Below, piece after piece: positions 55,747 to 64,000 of a stretch of 64,000 nt of DNA (within the stretch, counting starts at the first letter, position 1; every line of letters starts with the position of its first letter). The position numbers were made by a program, and so were the translations under genes. This DNA comes from Uloborus plumipes (Eukaryota > Arthropoda > Arachnida > Araneae > Uloboridae), in the NCBI GenBank assembly GCA_038373865.1, contig JAXGGA010000021.1:1-64000 (forward strand), read 5' to 3'. Under the pieces are notes generated by a model. That model was not told the DNA's origin. It worked only from the letters and a program-made list of their open reading frames with translations, and ran no database searches.

Positions 55747-57722
55747 GTAAGTTTCGAAATTAGATATTACACTTTCTAATCAAAAGTGGAGATTCGGTAT
55801 TTATTTTTGGTAAAAATCTAATCAAAAAAGTCATATTTGAATGATTAGAAGGAATATTTGAAATATTAACAACAATGACGCGGAATCAACCGTCTATGAT
55901 TTATTAACTATATCTGTAACTTCAAATCCACTGTTTTGTTGATTTTTGATAAGCTATGTGAAATTTCAAAGGGCAATGGAGTTTTCATCTTATTTACATT
56001 TAATATAAGTTGCTTTTTGTTTTCATTATGTTAAAATTTTCATATTTATATGAATTTCTGCAAATAATTAGTAAGTTCTCATTCCTTATTTAAGTATTTA
56101 TTGTATTTTAAAGTATGGCCATTTAAATACCTTAACCACCATATTTCTGAATCTTCGAAACATTTGTCAATTAATTTCGGTTAGAATATGAAGTTACACG
56201 ATTTTTAAAACTTTATTATAAATTGATTTCTTTTTTCATTTCTTCTGTATTTTGCACTTTCGCGTAGTAATAACTACAGCAACACTCACTTTATACATTA
56301 TAGATGAATTGTCAAAAGTTCATGCTACACGTTTTGTTGCTTCTCACCAAAAGAAGGATAATTTTATTTCTATGAACTTATTTCATTTGTCATTGCATAG
56401 AAAGGAATTCTGTTTAAAAAGTTTTACACAGATAGTTTGGAGAAATGAAACTTGGAATTGGTTCACGAAAAGAGAATGAGTGATAAAGATGAATAATTAA
56501 ATGAACTATTTTTAATTGCCTGCTAAAGATGCTCACTCCACTGCATCTGGTTGAAAATACAATGCTAGATTTAGGAAGGCTCTTCCTTGTCCTGGTCTGC
56601 AACTTCTACGGTGCAGCAAATTCACCCTTTTTTGGAGGGGGTGGGGTGCTGAAGCTTAATTTAAACACTCAAAGCAGGTTAGGTAAGGGCGGCAGTTCAA
56701 GATTTACGGAGGTTCGGATAAATAAAAAATATCTATGCAGAACTTTCAGGGGGACCTGGCGGGAGGTCACTGTGAGGGTATGACCTTCCATCAATTCCTT
56801 ATTCAGCAAACTCGCAGACATAATACCATGATTGCAGATTTTAATGTCTGAATGTTCCTTTTCATTAGATGTTGATGCGTGCACACCTGTATTTTATCAT
56901 TTGCACAATTCTAAGCTCCGTTTAACAAATTGAGAATTTCTTTCCTTGCAAAAATTTTAGTTTGGGGTGCCCCTCAGAACATTCAGTGTTGTAGTCGAAG
57001 GATCTGCCTTCCTTTGAAATAGTTAGTTTATTTTGGTAAAACTCGTGCAATTGCAAATTAAATTGATATCACACTCTCTTTTTCAAATAAAAATATTAAA
57101 ATAGGCATAAAAACATGTTTATTGTTGTTGAAATTGCAAATCAACTTGGTATTATTACATTGGGATGATTTTATTGATGTGAAGTTTGCATCTTTTTTCA
57201 AGAAAATATTTTCTAAATATTTAATTTAAAAACTTAATGACTGATCTTAGTTTTTTATTTGTAATACTGAAGAAAGCAACAGGTACAGCGGCGTACGTAG
57301 ACAAATCGTTTCAGGGGGGGGGGCTGAGCAGAGTCTTTTAGCGATGGGTGGGGGGGGGGGTACCACATAAATGTAGGTAAGGGAAGTAAATGTTTGGTAT
57401 TTGTGGTTTCAGTGCCAATGTAATATGATAAAAATACATAATTATTATATTTTTAATTGTTATAATTGCTATAAAAAGTAAAAGCATTTAATGAAAGCAG
57501 AAAATGATAAAAATTAAGTTTGAAATTTTTTCTTTACTGACGGAGATGTTCTTGAATCACATGCTTTCAATATTTTGGAAAATTTGTGCCTTAATATCAT
57601 TAATTTTGCGATTAAATTTACTATGTTTCCTAATACTGGCTTTCAATCACATTTGTTTAAATATAATTAAAAGAGTTAGACGAATGAACAAGTATTCATC
57701 GTTGTTTCTGAAATATATATTT
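55747..57722. other. Probable PIX intron, left part; no coding sequence
   Basis: Includes a TE-end phrase cagcggcgtacgtag at 57288-57302 followed by poly-G runs (57315-57323, 57349-57360). No gene. Confidence 0.5.
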
Positions 57723-58591
57723 AGAGGGTGTCCGCGCATATGGAAAGTCAGGGAAAGTCATGGATTTCAAATATGATCGAAATTGGTCATGGAAAGTCAT
57801 GGATTTCAGCGAAAAATGTCCAAAAGTCATGGAAACTGACTGTTTATCATGGATTTTAGCGCTCCGGACCGATTGAAAATTTTTCCCGCGATCTCGGAAG
57901 AACGAAAACATTTCCGCCGTCATTCTACTTCGTTATTGGGTGCAATCTGATTTGTCAATTACAATTTCCAACAAGTTGCATTGTGTTGACCAATCAGATG
58001 AATTCTCAACGTTAAAACCGTGAGCGGCGAATTTTGTGTAACTGCGCATGTGCGCGGACTCCGTCATCTGATAAAATATGACCTTGAACGACAAAAAGAT
58101 AGACTCGATGGTTTTTTTGATGGTTTTTTCCCCGGCATAGGCAGATTTGCCTTTTACATTTGGTCTCCTCCCCCCCCCCCTACCCGCTTCATTTGATTCC
58201 TTTTTCTTTTAAAACTTGTTTGAATCTTTTTCTTTCGAGGAGTTTTATGCAAAAGAAAAACAAATTAAAAAACGATGTTGAATTTTAAAGAATCGTGTAG
58301 GTAGGGGGGGGGGCAGGAACTCAACGAGTTCCGTTTTGAAGTCAGATTTCGCCTCACTCATATCAGGATCTAAACTTACAGTAAAATTTATGGACAGACA
58401 ATTCATTGCTACATGAAAGTACGTTTGAGGACAAGCACGGTGGGGAGGAGGGTGTCGGTAGGAAAAGATCGTTTTTTGACCTCAAAAGCGAACGGACTTC
58501 TGTTGCTGTGAAACGCAGTCGCCATGTTTGGTCATTTGCTTTGCAAGATAGAATATTAAGTGCATAATTTTCCAAAAACAAAGCAGAGTTC

Positions 58592-58635
<44 letters not shown>

Positions 58636-58680
58636 TCATGGAAAATAGTTCGCAAAAGTCCTGGAAAGTATTTACAATAA
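57723..58680. mobile_element. Repeat with ggaaagtcatgga motifs and long poly-T
   Basis: From gagggtgtccgcgcatatgg (57724) the phrase 'gaaagtcatgg' recurs (57752, 57793, 57822) and again at 58635-58665 as agtcatggaaaatag and gtcctggaaag, next to a 40-base T run (58593-58632). The left end resembles hAT elements that begin AGGGTGTCC; no right end is recognised. Confidence 0.45.
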
Positions 58681-59316
58681 AAACTAACAAAATTGAATTA
58701 CATAAAAAAAACTAACAAAATTGAATTATATAAAATAATCAGAAATGTGACATAGTAAAATATACGAGTCAAAACTAGTAAAAAATTTATATTTTTCTTA
58801 TTTTCTTTTAATTTTGTCTCATACTTAATTATTTGATCTGAAAACTTTTCTGATCTTGCGACGGTAAAAAGAAAGGAAGGGAAAAAATATATTAAAGCTT
58901 AAATGCAAAAAATTGGTTTTGAAAATTTCGGAGGGGGCTGCAGCCCTATCAGCCCACCCCCTAAGCACGCCACTGAACAGGTAGGTCATCTTTGTGGGCA
59001 GCATGTGGCCCATGGGCCGTAGTTCAGGTACTGCTGTCCTATGCAAATCAATAGGTATGGTGCTCTTAGGTGTTCAGCTTATTCATCTATGTTGAAATTC
59101 ACAATCCCCACAAATAAAAATAAAAAACCTGTATTTAAAGCATCAATGTTTTAAACATTGACACCCCATGCACTATGTTCATTTTTGGATATAAACTTCA
59201 ATCAAGCCACACGGCAGTGTGTCAGCTTAGTTCGGAAATTTAAATGTTCTACATTGTAAACAAATATTTCGCTTGTTTTAATATATTTTCACTTGTTAAA
59301 TCTTACCATGAAAGCA
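58681..59316. other. No gene; TE-end phrase at 58921-58977
   Basis: 'agcccaccccctaagcacgc' then cactg is an inverted CAGTGGCGTGC-type end. Nothing coding is seen. Confidence 0.45.
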
Positions 59317-60099
59317 TCTACTTATATTAAAAACTGAGTATCTTTCTAACTATCTTTCTTTCTATGTCACGCTTCTTTCTCCTGAACGCCAATGAACTGA
59401 AAGTCGAACCAGGTACCGATAGATAGGTAATTTTTCAGGCTTCTTTAGTTTCAATCTATATAATTATACGATTTTAATTACCGAAGATATTAATTAATAA
59501 GTAGTCAAGTTCAAAGCGATTAAGCCTAATAAATGATTAAATATGAAATCCATTCTTGCAAACCGTCGTTGCTATGAAACAGTGATAACAATGATAATGA
59601 GAATTTTGAATAAAGGCTTAACTAAATCAAACACGAAACTCATAAGCGGGCCACTTACGTAGAATTTTTATCGCTAGCAACTTGTAATATTTTGAAACAT
59701 TCATTTGTTGAAAAGCCATCTACTTATATTAAAAACTGAGTGTCTATGTCTGCTTTTTTTCTTTGAGCGAGCTGAACTTACTGAAACTCTCCTCACCATC
59801 TTGAAAGCGCGAAGCATCTCAATAATTCGAATGATTTTTTATATAAGAAAAAAGTAAAGGCGTGAAGCGCCTATTAGCGAGCCGCCTTGGCGGGGAGTAC
59901 TTTCTTGAAATTTTTCTCACTACTTTCAAGGCACGAAGTGCCCGTGCAACGCCGGGCCACGTGCGTGGTATGTCTTGAAATCGAATGAACATTAAATTAT
60001 ATCAAATAATATAACTTCAGAATGAGGTAAAAGTTAGAGAGGGGAGACGTTATGCATCAACATGCCGCAGGAAGCTAATCTAGCTGCCCTGGCAGCTAG
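59317..60099 (+). mobile_element. Non-autonomous Helitron, copy 3
   Basis: Same structure as copies 1 and 2: TCTACTTATATTAA at 59317 and again at 59719, hairpin GCTGCCCTGGCAGC and CTAG at 60099, host A and T on the two sides. 783 bp, highly similar to copy 1. Confidence 0.85.
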
Positions 60100-61264
60100 T
60101 ATAATAGTGAAAAAATGAGAAAAATCTAAATGAGTAGCTATCACAAGAACTTAGTAAAATATGTTTATAGACATTGAATTATTTGCAGTCATGCCCTGTT
60201 AGCAAGAAATGAAAACTTAAAGTTTGCAGAAAAATTTTAGAACAGTTGCCAAATTTAACTAGTTTCGGTAACTACGGAAAACATCTGCCACATGCTTCGC
60301 AGATGCAAATCGTGCAATTTCTCACCAAGTCTTCAAATTTAGTTCTATTCTTAAATGCCACGCCACAGGAAAACCTGAGAAAATATTGCAAATACTGGGA
60401 ATTCAAATGTCCACAGAAAAACAAGGAAAGTTCAGGGAAATTTGTAAGTTTCCTTTAAAACCTGGAAAGTGTAGAGAATTTTTCTTTTTTTATTAAAGTT
60501 TCAAAAATCAATGCCCAAATATAAACTAAATTAAATTTAAAAAAAAATGGTTTTTTCTGTTATTATGTATTAATTTCTCTCTTTTTTAGTAAATATTAAA
60601 ATGTCAGTTTGTAGCAAATATTATTTAATGTTTTATTTGATGTGCAGCTGGAATTTTATGCTAATTTACTGACTGGAGAGATGAGATTAATCATCAATAT
60701 TTATTGCTCTGCTTAATTTGTGCATTTTTTATCTTTTTAAGTTTCTAGTAATGAATGGATAAGCCAGGGTTTTTTGTTTTTTTTTAACTCTGAAAGTTTA
60801 ACATAAATATTCAGTCACCACACTATTACTCCAGTTTTAATGAATTCATCTTTACTTCTGCTTTTTTATATTTATTTATTTTTTCTCTGTGATGAAACCC
60901 TGTATTAGAACATTAATGTTCTTATAGGAATGCCTGTGTCTGTGTTTGCTTGCTACATAATCATACAGAGAAAACTTGGGAAATTTTTCCCCAGAATGGA
61001 CTGGCAACCTTGTTAAAATATGAGATTTTAAGAATTATGTCTTGATAAGTAGGGGGGTGGGAGGGGGCAAAGGCAAATAATTTTTGTGGCAAAAAAGAAA
61101 TCTTAATATATTCTTTCAATTGATACCTATTTAAATTGTTTTGCTTACTATACTACTTGTGTGATTCCCTGTTAGAAGCATTGTTTTGTTCTCTGCGTTC
61201 TGGATTTGAAACTTTTATGTTTGTGCAAAATATTTTTGTGACCATGTTTATTTCTTTCCTACAG
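60100..61264. other. PIX intron, right part
   Basis: No coding sequence. Ends in the acceptor ttatttctttcctacag (61248-61264). Confidence 0.6.
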
Positions 61265-61386
61265 GATTCTTTTTTTCATATCCTGAAGATTAAATTGTTT
61301 TGTTTTCGCACCCAAGAATGATAACCGACTCTCCTGTTTTATTGGTGAAAGCTATTCATAACTTTAAAGGCACTAACAATGATGAG
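61265..61386 (+). CDS. ARHGEF7: PIX exon with start codon (5' UTR 61265-61317)
   Basis: Acceptor ttcctacag ends at 61264. ATG at 61318 opens [16 protein letters not shown], matching the short-isoform PIX start where M-x-D precedes the SH3. The exon ends at GAG with donor gtaaat (phase 0). Confidence 0.92.
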
Positions 61387-63838
61387 GTAAATTATTTTCC
61401 ATTTTGTGATCCATCAGTAAATATTGTTTAAGTTCAAATTATCAGTAATAAAGTAGTTTAGCATTGATATTAGCCAAAATGGTTTTCTCTAATGGACTCT
61501 TGTACTTAAATAAAAAGAAAGTCTTTTACGTGTGTGGCTAGTTGCCCCTGCTACTAATTTTTAGTTTTTATTGTCTCCATATATTATTTCTCTGAGCCGA
61601 ATCCTATACCCGGTCGAAACTCGCTCATTTCTTTATCGAATTGCAAGAAAATTTATGATTTTGAAGCTTATCCCGCGGGCTATTGACGAAAATTAGACCC
61701 ACCCTCTAAAAAGTGTCGGTTCGTTTTTTATTCGAACTTCAATTTTTGGGCACAAAATTGACTCTATCTAGCGAAATAATTGTCGTATCGTCTCCATTTT
61801 GATTTCATTCGAAAGATTAAAAAAAATGCGTTCTTTAGAACGTTTCTCCGCTAGCGCCGCGTAACGAGAATCTCGAAAGTCCACGTTTAAGCGACTTATA
61901 AGCGATTGAAGTTTGAAAAAGTTAAAATTTTTTGCTCAACTGTCAAAATCGTTACATTGTTGCTCAAATCAATTTTAAATGCGACATTTCAAGCCAAGGC
62001 TTAGCTCGGTAAACCTTAATTGTAACTTTTATTGTTTCAAAATACTATGGTAGTTTTGCGATAACGTTAGTATTTAGTTTAGTAGTAGCCTTGGGTATTT
62101 GATTTTAGTATAGGGTATCACTTTTGTAGTAGTTGTAAAAGTGAACGTGTCTTTGATCTCTTTGAAAAGTTGTCAGAACGACGGCAGTAGATGGCGATGT
62201 TGTGCAAATGAAGCCAATAAAAATTGTCGTATTAAATTTTAAGTTTAGAGTTTTTTTTTTTTTTTTTTGCGGAATTCCGCACGGGTCACCTAGTTTGCAT
62301 TTATTTCTTTTATCCATGTATATCTTGTTGTTACAATTATGTTTGCATTTATTAAAAGAATGCTGTTTTCTTTTAATAGCTTTGTTTGACTAAAGGAGAT
62401 GTCATCACTGTTACCCAAGCTCTTGATGGTGGTTGGTGGGAAGGAACGTTAAATGGTGTGACAGGATGGTTTCCTAGCAATTATGTAAAAGAATTGAAAT
62501 CTGGTGAGTTCTCTTTGTTGATTGGCTATGATTCTGATTTTCATCTTATTTTTTCCTCTTTTATGAAGATTTAAAAAATCATACATTTTCTCGCTGAATG
62601 ATAGCAAGCAAGTAATGCGAGCAGCCATCTAAATAATAGTGATATTATTTCTTCAAAAAAAAATTGTATCAAAATTACTCTTTAAAAGTATCAAGAAAGT
62701 GCATCACAACAAATAAATCTTTATTCTAATCAGTGATTCCTTGTTGAGAAAACATGTTGCACAAAATTTATTGCATCAAAATTACTGATATATTATTAAT
62801 ATGTTTTCCCTCAGTAGATGCTGTAAAAGGTGGTGAACCTAATGTCCAACCATCTGAAGTGCCTTTGTTACCAAATTTAAATGATATGAAAATGTATCGT
62901 GGCATAGTAAGTTACAGTTTTAGTTTAAAATTTTTGGAATTCTTTAACTGTGCTTATAACTTCAAATGAATTTTTATTTCAAAATTCATGTATAAAAAGG
63001 GAAGAATTTATGTCCATTGACACCATTTTAGTTGATTACCTTTGCCTTAATTTCATCGTGTTCCACCTACCCAGAAACCGTCAAATAGCTCCATATAGGT
63101 GTCAAGTTCGATTTCTTTCGATGCAAAAGGCAAACCTTTACTTACTTTTAATTGTAAGTCGGTGCATAAAATAAGGTGTAACAATGAGAAAATAAAAATG
63201 CATTAATTAACAGTTTCAGGTAGTCACAAGATTTAAATTTTTAAATTTAGAAAAATCGCAAACTTTAATTGGGTCGTACGCATTTGGAATTGTTTGCCAA
63301 AGCAGCTGTTACGTGCAGAGGAGTGAATAGTTTTAAAAGAGTGCTTAACCTTTATTGAGGTTGGATAAATTGAATAGGGACAGTCTTGCAGGGCCTGGAG
63401 CCTGTTTCTAGTTGCTACTTTTGTATTTCTCTTCTTTAGTATATGATACCCTCAAAATGGCATGCAGAACCTGCTCAGGAAAAATTCCTGTGTTTTTTAA
63501 TTTAGCTTTTAACTCAAACATGACATTTGTACACTCCAAAGTGAAGTTAGTAGTTATCCCAGTCTGACCTAATACACTGATTTAAATATAACGATATGAT
63601 CGATGTGTACCCTCGACTTATGTACCTTTTTCTTGCAGTCTTTTGAGTTTATAAATGTCGCTATTCCCTTACAAATTTTCTTTCTTTTTTTTTTCACCCT
63701 AACTTTTATTTTAAATTATTTTATACGATCAATATCATTTCAGGTTTTTCAAGATATTGTTGATACTGAAAACAATCATTTAAGTGAACTTCAATCATTA
63801 ATCTCCAAATATTTAAATCCATTAAAAGTAGCAGATAT
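61318..63838 (+). CDS. ARHGEF7: PIX-type Rho GEF (beta-PIX/ARHGEF7 family), N-terminal part, four exons
   Basis: Joined exons 61318-61386, 62380-62503, 62815-62906 and 63744-63838 keep one frame and code the first 126 residues. Residues 7-63 form an SH3 domain: AIHNF (12-16), the acidic RT loop NNDE, GGWWEG (40-45), and GWFPSNYV (52-59). A 30-residue, proline-containing linker follows, then the start of the DH (RhoGEF) domain with [12 protein letters not shown] (101-112). In the family the SH3 binds PAK kinases, DH-PH activates Rac/Cdc42, and the C-terminus binds GIT proteins at focal contacts and synapses. No calponin-homology domain precedes the SH3, as in short isoforms. The rest lies beyond the window. 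Confidence 0.95.
61590..62293 (+). mobile_element. Probable Helitron in PIX intron 1
   Basis: The end reads GCGGAATTCCGC (perfect hairpin), acgggtcac, CTAG, T (62270-62294), after an 18-base T run. The start is placed near TCTCTGAGCCGAATCC (61591) on content only. The typical AT-rich Helitron interior has no frames of note. Confidence 0.5.
62380..62503 (+). CDS. ARHGEF7: PIX exon 2 (SH3 body)
   Basis: Acceptor ttcttttaatag, donor gtgagt; phase 0 in, phase 1 out. It codes [13 protein letters not shown] through SNYVKELKS, holding the paired tryptophans (42-43) and the P55/Y58 of the proline-binding surface. Confidence 0.95.
62815..62906 (+). CDS. ARHGEF7: PIX exon 3 (linker)
   Basis: Acceptor ttttccctcag ends at 62814; donor gtaagt at 62907. 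Phase 1 in, 0 out. It codes a short linker with [12 protein letters not shown] and MKMYRGI, the tail of which leads into the DH domain. The vertebrate linker is longer. Confidence 0.88.
63271..63440 (+). pseudogene. Decayed non-LTR retrotransposon 3' fragment
   Basis: In shifting frames this stretch reads [11 protein letters not shown] and, farther on, [12 protein letters not shown], with [14 protein letters not shown] before them. This is the C-terminus that follows reverse transcriptase in CR1/jockey-type elements (WN.LP..VV.A..VNSFKR.L). Stops interrupt it and no reverse-transcriptase core is present. It lies in PIX intron 3. Confidence 0.55.
63744..63838 (+). CDS. ARHGEF7: PIX exon 4 (start of DH domain)
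   Basis: Acceptor atcatttcag, donor gtaagt at 63839; phase 0 in, 2 out. It codes [17 protein letters not shown] and then [11 protein letters not shown], the first DH helix with its conserved TE..H/Y...L motif. The following exon is outside the window. Confidence 0.93.
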
Positions 63839-64000
63839 GTAAGTAGATTTTTGCTTTCATTTTTAACTTAAGCTGAAATATGTTATTTTATTTACATGTT
63901 TGTTGTTGTTTTAACTGATTTTGTCTAAGATTGAAGTTGTCTACAGCATTGATGAATTTTAAAAAGTAAATTGCTTTGATTTAAACATTGATTGTTGAAA

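Overview
This is animal nuclear DNA: AT-rich, with spliced genes, very long introns and a dense load of transposable elements. Two genes can be named, both from conserved N-termini with correct splice signals. On the + strand, coding exons 1-4 of a PIX-type Rho guanine-nucleotide exchange factor (ARHGEF7/beta-PIX/RtGEF family) lie at 61318-63838 and the gene runs off the right edge. On the - strand, the first coding exon of CASK, the membrane-associated guanylate kinase scaffold, lies at 55248-55309. The repeat content (Helitrons, hAT, Tc1/mariner, pogo/Tigger, piggyBac and Harbinger elements, poly-G tracts) suggests an arthropod, perhaps an arachnid; that assignment is inference.

Layout: PIX and CASK are arranged head to head. 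Between them, at about 55310-55746, is a comparatively GC-rich patch with a perfect palindrome ACGCATGCGT (NRF1-like) and a strong splice donor facing right, so it may be a shared bidirectional promoter with the untranslated first exon of PIX. Everything left of 55248 would then be CASK intron 1, more than 55 kb long, and 55747-61264 would be the first PIX intron. No further CASK exon was found in the window.

Regions 1-55 kb: no host protein-coding gene was recognised. The sequence is a nest of DNA transposons, many delimited to the base by terminal inverted repeats (TIRs) and target-site duplications (TSDs). Examples are hAT elements with 8-bp TSDs (19163-19610, 30308-30947, 30978-31521, and 32649-33790 inside a fold-back element 32180-33966), a mariner with a nearly full-length dead transposase (40723-41986) inside a piggyBac-type TTAA element (40533-42314), a pogo/Tigger element holding a five-unit 250-bp tandem array (38549-40507), three tandem Harbinger-type MITEs separated by 3 bp (45551-46077), and three copies of one Helitron (2127-2954, 28592-29390, 59317-60099). 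A TA-flanked MITE family built of 29-31 bp palindromic units (motif TTTACAGT..ACTGTAAA) recurs at six places; its largest copy (15732-16316) carries about 16 units.

Function: CASK and PIX are both scaffold/signalling proteins. Their head-to-head placement may mean shared control, but nothing in the sequence proves co-regulation. The rest reads as a record of successive insertions whose relative order can often be worked out.
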